A stretch of DNA of 64,000 bases from Asanoa sp. WMMD1127 (GTDB lineage Bacteria; Actinomycetota; Actinomycetes; Mycobacteriales; Micromonosporaceae), in assembly GCF_029626225.1 (NCBI RefSeq), contig NZ_JARUBP010000001.1, forward strand, positions 5,890,001 through 5,954,000, read 5' to 3'. The first letter of the stretch is position 1; each line of letters opens with the position of its first letter. The position numbers were made by a program, and so were the translations under genes. Of the stretch, positions 54,086-62,956 are shown one piece after another. Under the pieces are notes generated by a model, which was not told where the DNA came from, did no database searches, and worked only from the letters and a program-made list of their open reading frames with translations.

Positions 54086-55672
54086 TCAGCGGAGCTTCGG
54101 GAGCTTCTGCCGGGCGAGCAGCACGTCGTGGAACGGGTCGCCCTCGGTGGCCAGCCGCTTGAGGATCGTGCGCACGGTGAACCTGTCGGGCTTGAGCTTC
54201 GGGTCGTCGAGCTCGTCCCAGTGGATCGGCGCGGACACCGGCGCGCCGGCGGCGGGGCGCGGGCTGTAGGGGGCGACGAGCGTCTTGCCGATGACGTTCT
54301 GGGTGTAGTCGAGCCGGGCCAGGCCCTGCCGCTCGTCCTTCTGCCACTTCCAGCTGACCAGCTCCGGCACCGCGGCCGCGACCGACTTGGACAGTTGCTC
54401 GACCCAGGAGCGCACGGCGGCGTACGACGGCCCGCGGGTGATCGGGATCCAGATCTGGATGCCGCGCTTGCCGGTCAGCTTGGCCCGCGCCACCAGGCCG
54501 AGGTGGTCCAGCGCCTCGCGGTGCAGCTTGGCCAGGGTAACCAGGTCGGCCCACGTGGTGTCGGCGCCCGGGTCCAGGTCGATCAGCGCGTACGTCGGCT
54601 TGTCGGGCTTGTCCACCTGGGACGTCCACGGGTGCCACTCCAGGCCGCCGAAGTTGGCCGCCCACAGCAGCGCGGCCGGCTCGTCGACGACCAGGTAGGT
54701 TTGCGACTCGCCGGGGTCGGCATCGGGGTTGTCCCACCGGGCCAGCCACTCGGGCGCGTGCGACGGCAGCTCCTTCTGCCAGAAGCCGCGCGTGCCGGCG
54801 CCGTCCGGATAGCGGTGCAGGTTGATCGGCCGCCGGGTCAGGTAGGGCAGGATCGTCGGCGCGATCTGCGCCGTGTAGCGCAGGAGGTCCCGCTTGGTGA
54901 TCGGCTTCTGCCGCCCCTTGCCCGGGAACAGCTCCTTGTCGAGGTTGGTGACCCGCAGGTCGCGGCCGAAGACCTGCCAGGTGCCCTGGTTCTTGAGCTT
55001 GTCGAGGGCCTTCAGCTCGTCGGGATCCACCTCGTCGGCGGCGTCGGCCTTCAGCGCCAGGCTGGCCGTCGCGGCGGGCAGGTCCGACCGCCACAGCCGG
55101 TCCGGGTCGGCCTTCACCTCGTCGTTGGTGCGCCCCGACAGCACCGACTTCGGGTGCTTCTCAGGATCCCAACCGGGCTTCGCGTACGCGTCCTTCTTGT
55201 GCAGCAGGATCCAGTCGTCGGCCCGCGTGCGGACGAACACGAACCGGCCGTTGAGCTTCTCGCCGTGCAGGTCGGCGTGCAGCTCGCCATCGGCGATCGC
55301 CTTCGCCGGGTCCTCGCCCTCCGCCGGGTCCCAGGTGCCGGTGTCCCAGACGATCACGTCCCCGCCGCCGTACTCGCCCGCCGGGATGACGCCCTCGAAG
55401 TCGATGTACTCCATCGGGTGGTCCTCGACGTGGTACGCGCCGCGGCGCACCCCGGGCGCCAGCGTCGGCCCCTTCGGCACCGCCCAGCTCACCAGCACCC
55501 CGTCGACCTCGAGGCGCACGTCGTAGTGCAGGTTGCGGGCCCGGTGCCGCTGCACCACGAACCGCCGGTGCCCGTCGGCACCGGGCGTGGTCGCGCCGGA
55601 CGGCTCGGGCGTCTTCCCGAAGTCCCGCTTGCGGCGGTACGGCGCCAGCTTCTGGCGCGGCGTCGTCGTCAC
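54086..55672 (-). CDS. ligD: LigD-type 3'-phosphoesterase/polymerase without ligase domain
   Basis: A 528-residue protein with two of the three LigD modules used in bacterial non-homologous end joining. Residues 1-200 form the 3'-phosphoesterase domain (FVVQRHRARNLHYDVRLEVD, then VPKGPTLAPGVRRGAYHVED). Residues 240-520 form the archaeo-eukaryotic primase-type polymerase (NLDKELFPGKGRQKPITKRD, catalytic Asp pair in YALIDLDPGADTTW, and LTGKRGIQIWIPI). The ATP-dependent ligase domain is absent, so a separate ligase and Ku are needed and are not in the window. The GTG start overlaps the stop of the DUF3040 gene (GTGA). Confidence 0.9.
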   Translation of the reverse strand: MTTTPRQKLAPYRRKRDFGKTPEPSGATTPGADGHRRFVVQRHRARNLHYDVRLEVDGVLVSWAVPKGPTLAPGVRRGAYHVEDHPMEYIDFEGVIPAGEYGGGDVIVWDTGTWDPAEGEDPAKAIADGELHADLHGEKLNGRFVFVRTRADDWILLHKKDAYAKPGWDPEKHPKSVLSGRTNDEVKADPDRLWRSDLPAATASLALKADAADEVDPDELKALDKLKNQGTWQVFGRDLRVTNLDKELFPGKGRQKPITKRDLLRYTAQIAPTILPYLTRRPINLHRYPDGAGTRGFWQKELPSHAPEWLARWDNPDADPGESQTYLVVDEPAALLWAANFGGLEWHPWTSQVDKPDKPTYALIDLDPGADTTWADLVTLAKLHREALDHLGLVARAKLTGKRGIQIWIPITRGPSYAAVRSWVEQLSKSVAAAVPELVSWKWQKDERQGLARLDYTQNVIGKTLVAPYSPRPAAGAPVSAPIHWDELDDPKLKPDRFTVRTILKRLATEGDPFHDVLLARQKLPKLR

Positions 55673-55950
55673 CGTCGTCGCCAGCGCGGGCCGGCGTTGC
55701 GGCCCACCATCCAGGTCAGCGCGGCGAGCGCGGCGCAGACGCCGAGCGCGGCCACGCCGGGGCGGTCCCAGGTGATCAGGAGCAGCGGGACCAGGGCGAG
55801 CAACGCGACGACGATGACCATCGGCACCACCAGCCGCACCCACTGCCGGTTGCGCCCCCGCATCCGTCTGGCGAACCGTGGATCCTCGGCCGCCAGGTGG
55901 CGTTCGATCTCGGCCAAGCGCTGCCGGTCGCTCTGACTGAGCACGGCCAT
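55669..55950 (-). CDS. DUF3040 membrane protein
   Basis: A 93-residue actinobacterial DUF3040 protein. It starts MAVLSQSDRQRLAEIERHLA, then ARRMRGRNR, and has two membrane helices (VVPMVIVVALLALVPLLLI and VAALGVCAALAALTWMVG). Function unknown for the family. ATG with ACGGAGGCG just upstream. Its stop overlaps the GTG of the ligD-type gene, so the two are coupled. Whether this pairing has meaning is not known. Confidence 0.88.
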   Translation of the reverse strand: MAVLSQSDRQRLAEIERHLAAEDPRFARRMRGRNRQWVRLVVPMVIVVALLALVPLLLITWDRPGVAALGVCAALAALTWMVGRNAGPRWRRR

Positions 55951-56037
55951 CGCCTCCGTACACACCGTCGTCGTGTCGTACACCGCGCCCATACCCATGC
56001 TTCGGGACGCTTATGCCGCCTGATTTAGGGTCGGACC

Positions 56038-56607
56038 GTGCCTTCTCTCGCTGCTCCCGCGGTGCCGCCCGGCACGCTGGCCGGAACGAAACAGCCCGTG
56101 ATCGACGGTGCCGGTGTCCGGTTGCGGCCCTGGCGTCCGGATGACCACGAGGTGGTGCGCGCCGCCTACGCCGACCCCGCGGTGCAGCGCTGGCACGTCC
56201 GTTCGATGGACGCGCTGGAGGCGCAGGCGTGGGTCGCCGCGTGGTCCGGGCGGTGGAAGGGCGAGAGCGGCGCGGGGTGGGCCGTCGAGCGGGACGGCGC
56301 CGTCGCCGGGCAGATCAGCCTGCGCCGGATCGACCTCCACGACGGGCTGGCCGAGGTGTCCTACTGGGTGCTGCCCGCCGCCCGGGGCGCCGGGCTCGCC
56401 GGCCGGGCGCTCACCGCGCTGACCGCGTGGTCGTTCGGCACGCTCGGGCTGCACCGCATCGAGGTCGCCCACTCGACCGCCAACCCGGCCTCGTGCGCGG
56501 TCGCCGCGCGCGCCGGCTTCGCCCTGGAGGGCACCAAGCGCAGCGAGGCCCGGCACGCCGACGGCTGGCACGACATGCACCTGCACGCCCGCCTGGCCAC
56601 CGACTAG
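56038..56607 (+). CDS. GNAT-family N-acetyltransferase (RimJ/RimL-like)
   Basis: A 189-residue GCN5-related acetyltransferase. VRLRPWRPDDHEVVRAAYAD opens the fold; the acetyl-CoA loop is VLPAARGAGLAGRALTALTAW near residue 110, followed by LHRIEVAHSTANPASCAVAARAGF and EGTKRSEARHADGWHD. This is the RimJ/RimL branch that acetylates protein N-termini or small amines. GTG start with no clear ribosome site, possibly leaderless. Its TAG overlaps the stop of the convergent gene (CTAG). Confidence 0.9.
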   Translation: MPSLAAPAVPPGTLAGTKQPVIDGAGVRLRPWRPDDHEVVRAAYADPAVQRWHVRSMDALEAQAWVAAWSGRWKGESGAGWAVERDGAVAGQISLRRIDLHDGLAEVSYWVLPAARGAGLAGRALTALTAWSFGTLGLHRIEVAHSTANPASCAVAARAGFALEGTKRSEARHADGWHDMHLHARLATD

Positions 56608-57368
56608 CCGCGGGCGTAGCGGAGCAGGCGGTCCTGCATCACCTGGTACGGCGTGGCCGCGGGCGGTGGGGCGCCGTCGCGGACCGCGGTGGCGACCGCG
56701 ACCGCGGCGTCGAGGGCGGCGCGGTAGGGCAGCGAGCCGGTGCTGACCCGCCGGATGCCGAGGTCGGCCAGGTGGGCCAGGGACAGCTCGGGGATCACCA
56801 GCACGTTGACGGGTACGGGCAGGTTGGCGGCCAGGTCGCGCAGCTCGGCGGGCTTCGTCGCGCCCGGCACGAAGACGCCGTCCGCCCCGGCCTCGACGTA
56901 CGCCGCCGCCCGCTCCAGCGTGGCCGACAGGGTGGCGTCCTGGCCGAGCCAGTACGTGTCGGTGCGGGCGTTGACGTACACATCGGGGTTGCGGGCCTTG
57001 ACCGCGGCCACCTTTGCGGCGTGCGCGGCCGGCTCGACCAGGCGGCCGCCCGTGCTGTCCTCGAGGTTGACGCCCGCGACACGCAGACCCGCGACGTAGT
57101 CGGCGACCTCCTCGGGCGATTCGGAGTAGCCGTCCTCGACGTCGACCGAGACGTGCGCGGGAAGGGCGGCGAGGGCGTGCGCCAGCGCGCGGGTCGCGTC
57201 GCGGGTGGCGCCCCGGCCGTCGGGCGCGCCGGCGCCGGCCGCCACGCCGAAGCTGGTGGTGCCGACGGCGGGGAAGCCGGCCTCGACGAACGCGATCGCC
57301 GAGGCGACGTCCCAGGCGTTGGGCAGCAGCAGGGGCAGCGCGCCGTCGTGCAGCTCGCGGAACGTCAT
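56604..57368 (-). CDS. Isocitrate lyase/phosphoenolpyruvate mutase family protein
   Basis: A 254-residue (beta/alpha)8 enzyme of the PEP mutase/isocitrate lyase superfamily. PNAWDVASAIAFVEAGFPAVGTTS, VSVDVEDGYSESPEE (metal-binding Asp and Glu), GVNLEDSTGG, and VYVNARTDTYWLG near residue 150 are characteristic. The family cleaves or forms C-C or P-C bonds of 2-oxo acids. The lyase KKCGH loop is not present, so it belongs to the PEP-mutase-like group of unknown substrate common in actinomycetes. Single gene. Confidence 0.9.
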   Translation of the reverse strand: MTFRELHDGALPLLLPNAWDVASAIAFVEAGFPAVGTTSFGVAAGAGAPDGRGATRDATRALAHALAALPAHVSVDVEDGYSESPEEVADYVAGLRVAGVNLEDSTGGRLVEPAAHAAKVAAVKARNPDVYVNARTDTYWLGQDATLSATLERAAAYVEAGADGVFVPGATKPAELRDLAANLPVPVNVLVIPELSLAHLADLGIRRVSTGSLPYRAALDAAVAVATAVRDGAPPPAATPYQVMQDRLLRYARG

Positions 57369-57409
57369 GATCGGACGCTACCGGGCCGGACCCCGTCGCG
57401 CGGCGGCAA

Positions 57410-58018
57410 TCAGAGCCAGCCATGCTCCCGCGCCCGGGTCAGCGCCTCGCCGCGGTTGCGGGCGCCGGTCTTGCCGATCGCCGCGGACAGGTAGTTGCGG
57501 ACCGTGCTGGGTGACAGGTGCAGCCGGGCCGCCACGTCGCCGATCGTCGCGCCGCCCGCCGACGCGGCGAGCACCTCGCGCTCCCGGTCGGTCAGCGGGT
57601 TGGGCCGGGCGCTGAGCGCCTGCGCGGCCAACGCCGGGTCGACGACGATCTCACCGGCCAGCACCCGGCGGATGGCGGCCGCCAGGTCCTCGACGGGGTC
57701 GTCCTTGACCAGGAAGCCCCGGGCGCCGGCCTCGAGCGCGCGGCGCAGGTGGCCGGGTCGCCCGAAGGTGGTCACGATGACCACCCGGCAGCCGGGCCGG
57801 GCGGCGGACACCTCCGGCACCAGGTCGAGGCCGCTGCGACCGGGCAGCTCGATGTCGAGCAGCACCACGTCGGGCGCGCTGTCGCGGACCCGCGCGACGA
57901 CCTCGTCGCCCCGTGCGACGGTGGCGACCACGGTCAGGTCGTCCTCCAGGTCGAGCAGCGTGGCCAGCGCCGAGCGCATCATGCCCTGGTCCTCGGCGAT
58001 CAGCACGCGGGTGGTCAT
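57410..58018 (-). CDS. LuxR-type response regulator (DesR-like)
   Basis: A 202-residue NarL/FixJ-type regulator. The receiver domain has the acidic pocket VLIAEDQ, the phosphorylated Asp55 in VVLLDIELPG and the Lys in GFLVKDDP. The C-terminal LuxR helix-turn-helix is LTDREREVLAASAGGATIGD, then HLSPSTVRNYLSAAI. It is coupled by an ATGA overlap to the histidine kinase upstream, so they form a two-component system in one operon with the hydrolase. Likely targets include its own operon. Confidence 0.94.
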   Translation of the reverse strand: MTTRVLIAEDQGMMRSALATLLDLEDDLTVVATVARGDEVVARVRDSAPDVVLLDIELPGRSGLDLVPEVSAARPGCRVVIVTTFGRPGHLRRALEAGARGFLVKDDPVEDLAAAIRRVLAGEIVVDPALAAQALSARPNPLTDREREVLAASAGGATIGDVAARLHLSPSTVRNYLSAAIGKTGARNRGEALTRAREHGWL

Positions 58019-59088
58019 GCCGCCGGCACCCGCGCCGAGAGGGTGAAGCCGCCGGCCGTCGACGTCGTGGTGAGGGCGCCGCCGGCCGCCTCCAGGCGCT
58101 CGCGCAGGCCGCGCAGCCCGCTGCCGGGCGCGCCGCCCGGGTCGCCGTGGCCGTCGTCGGTGATCTCCACCCGGGCCACCTCGTCGTCGACCGACACGGC
58201 GATCCGGCAGGTACGCGCCTGCGCGTGCCGCAGCACGTTGGTGATGCCCTCGCGGACGACCCAGCCGAGCAGCGCGTCGACCTGGCCGGCCAGCGTGGCG
58301 GGCGCGGGGGAGACCTCGGCCCGCACGTTGCCGGCGGCCAGCGCGGTGCGGGCGTTGGCCAGCTCCTCGCCCAGGCTCATCGCCCGGTAGCCGCTGACGG
58401 TCTCGCGTACCTCCGTCAGCGCCTGCCGGCCGATCGCCTCGATGTCGCGGGCGTGCTCGGCGGCCGCCGGCGGGTCACGGTCGAACAGCCGGTGCACCGC
58501 CTGCGCCTTGACGACGATCACCGAGAGCGTGTGGCCGAGCAGGTCGTGCAGGTCGCGGGAGAAGCGCAGCCGCTCGGCGGCGACGGCGGCCACGGCCAGC
58601 CGCTCCCGGGTCTCGGTCAGCTCGGCCACGACGCCCACCAGGTAGCGGATCAGGAACGTGGCGACGCCGGCGACCAGCGTAGCGAAGCCCAGGAACAGGC
58701 CGGTGTCCAGCGAGCGGGCCTCGATGCCGGCGGCGACCGCGCCGCTGATCGTCACGGAGGTGACCAGTCCCAGCGCCCAACGCTGCCGCACGGCCAGCGC
58801 CGCCGCGATCGACAGCAGCGGGAAGACGAACTGCCGGTCGGTGTGCCAGAGCACGAGGTAGCCGGTGCACAGCGCGGTGAAGCCGACGAACGCCCAGGTG
58901 CCGCGGCGCAGGACGGCCAGCGTGAACGCGACCGCCAGCGCCACCAGGTAGCCCGCGCGGCCCGGCTGGCCGCCGGTGATCGCGTCGACCAGCGGCGCGA
59001 TCAGCAGCACGGGCGCCCAGATCAGGCCGAACCACGGGCCCGGATGGCGGGCGAGCCAGTCCAGCGTGGGCTCGCGCTCGACCGTCAT
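58015..59088 (-). CDS. Sensor histidine kinase (HisKA_3, DesK-like)
   Basis: A 357-residue membrane histidine kinase. Five or so membrane helices (about 17-150) form the sensor. The phosphorylated His181 is in FSRDLHDLLGHTLSVI (HisKA_3), and the ATP lid is VREGITNVLRHAQ, then ITDDGHGDPG and GSGLRGLRERLEAAGG. It passes phosphate to the adjacent response regulator. The architecture resembles DesK, which senses membrane state; the signal here is unknown. ATG overlaps the stop of the upstream hydrolase gene (ATGA). Confidence 0.93.
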   Translation of the reverse strand: MTVEREPTLDWLARHPGPWFGLIWAPVLLIAPLVDAITGGQPGRAGYLVALAVAFTLAVLRRGTWAFVGFTALCTGYLVLWHTDRQFVFPLLSIAAALAVRQRWALGLVTSVTISGAVAAGIEARSLDTGLFLGFATLVAGVATFLIRYLVGVVAELTETRERLAVAAVAAERLRFSRDLHDLLGHTLSVIVVKAQAVHRLFDRDPPAAAEHARDIEAIGRQALTEVRETVSGYRAMSLGEELANARTALAAGNVRAEVSPAPATLAGQVDALLGWVVREGITNVLRHAQARTCRIAVSVDDEVARVEITDDGHGDPGGAPGSGLRGLRERLEAAGGALTTTSTAGGFTLSARVPAA

Positions 59089-60230
59089 CGGATCATCGTA
59101 GGCGCGGGCCGGCGAGCCGACACCCAGGCCGCGAACGCCTCGATCCCGTCGATCACCGCCGCGTTGCGGACCGAGTGGAACAGGTCGAAGGCGTGCTGGC
59201 CGCCGCGCAGCTCGGCGTGGACGACCGGGTTGGCGGAGACCGCGCGCACGCCGGCGACGTAGTCGCGGGCCATGCTCGCCGGCACCTGCGAGTCCCGGTC
59301 GCCGTGCACCACGAACATCGGCGGCATCGCGGGGTTGGCGTAGTCCAGCGGGGCCGAGCGCACCGGCGGGTCGTCGTAGTAGCCGCCGAACCAGCCGTAG
59401 AGCGGGATGGCGGCCGCGATCGTGGTGTCGACGTCCTCGAAGCCGGGCTGGAATTCGGGGGCGTTCGGGGTGGCGGCGCAGATCGCGGCCAGGTGGCCGC
59501 CCGCCGAGCCGCCCGCCACGACGATCTGGTCGGGGTCGGCGCCGTACTCCGCCGCGTGCGCCCGGACCCAGGCCAGCACCTTCTTGGCATCGATCAGGTG
59601 GTCGGGCCAGCCGACCTCGGGCCGCAGCCGGTAGTTGGCGCTGACGCAGATCCAGCCCTGGCCCGCCAGCCGGTGCAGCAGCGGCTTGCCCTCGCGCCGC
59701 TTGTGGCCGCTGTAGTAGCCGCCGCTGTGGAAGTAGACCAGCACCGGCCCGGCGGCCGGGCGTGACCGGTGGCGGTAGACGTCGAGGGTGTTGCGCCGGT
59801 GGTCGCCGTAGCGGAGGTTGCCGACTCGCCGCACGTGGCGGCCGCCACGACCGGCCAGCGGGGCGAGCAGGATGCGGGCGAGGTGGTTGCGGCGTCGGGT
59901 CCGGATCCCGAGCGTGTCGGCCAGCGCGGCGTCGATCGTGGCCCGGGCGGTGCCGGCCCGCGCCACGAGGACGCCGAGCCCGGCCAGGGTGAGCGCGGCC
60001 AGGCCGGCCGCCAGGGCGCCGCCCGGGCCGGCCAGGTCGCCCTGGACGAGCGCGAGGACCGTCGAGGCGACCAGGCCGTACGCGAAGAGGAAGGGAAGCT
60101 CGTTGACCACGAGGCTGCCGATGTAGCCGACCCAGCGGACGGGGCGCGGGCGGCGGGGCGGCGCGAGCGCGGACAGCACACCGATGCCGAGGATCACGAC
60201 GCCGGCGAGGTAACCGAACGGAACATCCAT
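59085..60230 (-). CDS. Membrane-attached alpha/beta hydrolase (esterase) of a two-component operon
   Basis: A 381-residue protein. The N-terminal 100 residues contain about three membrane helices (LAGVVILGIGVLSALAP, VVNELPFLFAYGLVASTV, AALAAGLAALTLAGLGVLVA). The rest is a hormone-sensitive-lipase-type hydrolase: oxyanion motif VLVYFHSGGYYSG, nucleophile GGSAGGHLAA near residue 243, Asp in VVHGDRDSQVP, His in GGQHAFDLF. It heads the operon with the kinase and regulator. A lipid or acyl ester substrate in or near the membrane would fit both its anchor and a membrane-sensing kinase, but this is inference. Confidence 0.87.
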   Translation of the reverse strand: MDVPFGYLAGVVILGIGVLSALAPPRRPRPVRWVGYIGSLVVNELPFLFAYGLVASTVLALVQGDLAGPGGALAAGLAALTLAGLGVLVARAGTARATIDAALADTLGIRTRRRNHLARILLAPLAGRGGRHVRRVGNLRYGDHRRNTLDVYRHRSRPAAGPVLVYFHSGGYYSGHKRREGKPLLHRLAGQGWICVSANYRLRPEVGWPDHLIDAKKVLAWVRAHAAEYGADPDQIVVAGGSAGGHLAAICAATPNAPEFQPGFEDVDTTIAAAIPLYGWFGGYYDDPPVRSAPLDYANPAMPPMFVVHGDRDSQVPASMARDYVAGVRAVSANPVVHAELRGGQHAFDLFHSVRNAAVIDGIEAFAAWVSARRPAPTMIR

Positions 60231-60301
60231 GACCCGACGCTATGGCCGGGCCCCCTGGCACCGGCAGATGTCGATGTCCTCGGTTCGGCAGGACGAATGT
60301 C

Positions 60302-60922
60302 CTAGCTCGGCTCGTCGGAGACCAGCTGTTGGGCGAGGGCGGGCTTGAGCGCACGGGCGTTGAGCACCACCACGAGCGGCCAGATTGCCTCGGCGGCGGC
60401 CAGGAAGCGCTCGGTGATGCCGATCTGGTCGCCGCGGTTGAACAGCTCGGTCGCGAACCAGAACATCAGCCCGATCATGATGGTGGTGGCGAGTATCGAC
60501 GCGGTCGGGCGCAGCGACCAGGGCGCGGTCGGCTCGGTGCGGAACGCGAACGCCGGCCAGACCGCGAGCGCGATGAAGCCGGCGCCGGCCATCAGCCCGT
60601 GGACCAGGGAGGCGCCCTGGATCGGTTGGGGGAAGAAGACGGCGGTCATGGAGACGATGCCGCCGAAGATCAGGGCGAACCGGCCGGCCGGGTACGCCGG
60701 GCGCAGCCCGATTCCGGTCAGCGTGAAGCAGATGCCCATCCCGGTGAACGCGACCACCATGATCCAGCGATCGGTGGCGCCGAGGCCGGCCAGCGCGCTG
60801 ATCGTGTCGCGGGTCGAGCTGTAGCTGGCGGACTGCCGGGCAGGGGACAGCACCAGTCCACCCAGGAGGAAGATCGGGGCCAGGATCGCCGAGACCACGG
60901 CCCACCCCGGCACAGCTCGCAC
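60302..60922 (-). CDS. DUF998 membrane protein
   Basis: A 206-residue integral membrane protein of the DUF998 family with six predicted helices. Family marks are YSSTRDTISALAGLGATDRW near residue 35 and GIVSMTAVFFPQPIQG near 95. Function unknown. The GTG start (MRAVPGWAVV) is chosen because the first helix begins directly after it; the frame stays open upstream for 22 codons of unlikely sequence. No good ribosome site is seen, so a leaderless message is possible. Confidence 0.82.
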   Translation of the reverse strand: MRAVPGWAVVSAILAPIFLLGGLVLSPARQSASYSSTRDTISALAGLGATDRWIMVVAFTGMGICFTLTGIGLRPAYPAGRFALIFGGIVSMTAVFFPQPIQGASLVHGLMAGAGFIALAVWPAFAFRTEPTAPWSLRPTASILATTIMIGLMFWFATELFNRGDQIGITERFLAAAEAIWPLVVVLNARALKPALAQQLVSDEPS

Positions 60923-61155
60923 CGCGCCAGTTTGGCATGATTTTTCGCTTTCGAGCGTGCCTTTGCCGATCACCGTGTGCGGCCGCATCGATAACCGCGA
61001 GTAAGCGGACCAATGCGGTCAATTGTGGATGGATAGCCTTGCCCAAACGTGAGCGCCGTCACCCAACGTGAAATTCGTTTCAGCATTCGTACGCGTGTCT
61101 GGGACCATGCTCTGGCCTCGATCGGGGCATGTCGATCCTGGGGGGATGATCGCGG

Positions 61156-62691
61156 ATGACAACGCAGGCGGTGCCGTCGGCTGGCTCCGACAAGCTCGAC
61201 AGCGGCGTGCTCAAGGTCGCTGGTGTGGTGGTGCTCGGCGCCATCATGTCGATCCTCGACATCACCGTGGTGAGCGTCGCGCTGCCGACGTTCCAGCGGG
61301 AGTTCAACGCCACCTACGCCACCGTCGCGTGGACGATGACGGCCTACACGCTGGCCCTCGCGACGGTCATCCCGATCACCGGTTGGGCCGCCGACCGGTT
61401 CGGCACCAAGCGGCTCTACCTGCTCTCGCTGGTGCTCTTCGTCGGCGGTTCGGCGCTGTGCAGCGTCGCCTGGGACATCGGCCCGCTGATCGTCTTCCGG
61501 GCGCTGCAGGGCCTGGGCGGCGGCATGTTGATGCCGCTCGGCATGACGATCATGACGCGGGCCGCGGGCCCCGACCGGGTCGGCCGCGTGATGGCCGTGC
61601 TCGGCGTGCCGATGCTGCTCGGTCCCATCGGCGGCCCGATCCTCGGCGGCTGGCTGATCGAGGCCGCGAGCTGGCACTGGATCTTCCTCATCAACGTGCC
61701 GATCGGCATCGTGGCCTTCGTGCTCTCGCTGCGGATCCTGCCCAAGGACCGGCCGCAGCCGTCGGAGTCGTTCGACTTCCTGGGCATGCTGCTGCTCTCG
61801 CCGGGCCTCGCGCTCTTCCTCTACGGCGTCTCGTCGATCCCCGGTGAGGGCAAGGTCGGCTCGGCCAAGGTCCTGATCCCCGCCCTGATCGGCCTGGCGC
61901 TGGTGATCGCGTTCGTGCTGCACGCCCTGCGCAAGCAGCACGCGCTGATCGACCTCGGCCTGTTCAAGAACCGCAACCTGACCGTCTCCACGGTCACGCT
62001 GACGCTGTTCACGGTCGCGTTCATGGGCGCGATGCTGCTGCTGCCGAGCTACTTCCTGCAGGTGCGGGGCCAGTCGACGCTCGACGCCGGCCTCCTGCTC
62101 GCGCCGCAGGGCCTCGGCGCCATGGTCACGATGCCCATCGCCGGCCGGCTGACCGACAAGATCGGGCCGGGCAAGCTGGTGCTGCCGGGCCTGCTGCTGA
62201 TCGCGCTCGGCATGGCCACGTTCACGCAGGTGACGCCCGACTCGTCGTACCCGCTGCTGCTCGGCTCCCTGTTCGTCAGCGGCCTCGGCATGGGCATGAC
62301 GATGATGCCGATCATGTCGGCCGCCCTGGCGTCGTTGACCCACCAGCAGGTGGCCCGCGGCTCGACGATGATGAACATCGTCCAGCAGACCGCCGGCTCG
62401 ATCGGCACCGCGGTGATGTCCGTGATCCTCACCAACCGGGTGCTGGACAGCCAGGAGGCCACCGCCTACAGCGCGGTGACCCAGGGCCAGGTGCCCGCCT
62501 CGCAGGTGCCGCCGGAGGTCCTCACCGCCGGCCAGGCGTCCCTCGCCGACGCGTTCGGCCACACCTGGACGGTCGCGGTCGCGCTGCTCGTCCTCTGCCT
62601 GGTGCCGGCCCTGTTCCTGCCGCGCCGCCGGATCGAGAAGGCCCCGGACCCGTCCGGCGAGGCCGTCGCCGTCCCGGTGGCGATGCACTGA
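61156..62691 (+). CDS. DHA2-family MFS drug exporter (EmrB/QacA type)
   Basis: A 511-residue proton-driven exporter with 14 predicted helices. MSILDITVVSVALPTFQREF is motif D1 of the DHA2 family, followed by TGWAADRFGTKRLYLLSLVL (motif A), FRALQGLGGGMLMPLGMTIM (motif B) and GVPMLLGPIGGPILGGWL (motif C, antiporter signature). The C-terminus is a long cytoplasmic tail. ATG at 61156. No regulator gene is adjacent; the 233-bp gap upstream shows no clear palindromic operator. Substrate unknown, likely a toxic amphiphile or antibiotic. Confidence 0.94.
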   Translation: MTTQAVPSAGSDKLDSGVLKVAGVVVLGAIMSILDITVVSVALPTFQREFNATYATVAWTMTAYTLALATVIPITGWAADRFGTKRLYLLSLVLFVGGSALCSVAWDIGPLIVFRALQGLGGGMLMPLGMTIMTRAAGPDRVGRVMAVLGVPMLLGPIGGPILGGWLIEAASWHWIFLINVPIGIVAFVLSLRILPKDRPQPSESFDFLGMLLLSPGLALFLYGVSSIPGEGKVGSAKVLIPALIGLALVIAFVLHALRKQHALIDLGLFKNRNLTVSTVTLTLFTVAFMGAMLLLPSYFLQVRGQSTLDAGLLLAPQGLGAMVTMPIAGRLTDKIGPGKLVLPGLLLIALGMATFTQVTPDSSYPLLLGSLFVSGLGMGMTMMPIMSAALASLTHQQVARGSTMMNIVQQTAGSIGTAVMSVILTNRVLDSQEATAYSAVTQGQVPASQVPPEVLTAGQASLADAFGHTWTVAVALLVLCLVPALFLPRRRIEKAPDPSGEAVAVPVAMH

Positions 62692-62956
62692 CCCGGTACG
62701 ACCCGATCGCGGCGTCCGCTGGCCTCGTCCGGCGGTCGCCGCGTCCCGGATCCGCGTTCCGGCTCGGCCGATGGTGGCGCGGTGGCCGCCCAATGCGGAC
62801 GCCCTCCGCCCGGATTGACGCCGCACGCGGCCGCGCCTAGTCCGGATCGCCGGCGCCCGGGGCCGAGTGACCAACGCGGACGAACCGGGCGGACTACGCC
62901 CGGCGGCTGACCTCCGGCCTGGCGGGGGCGGCGTGGTTGCGGCAGGATCGGTCGCC

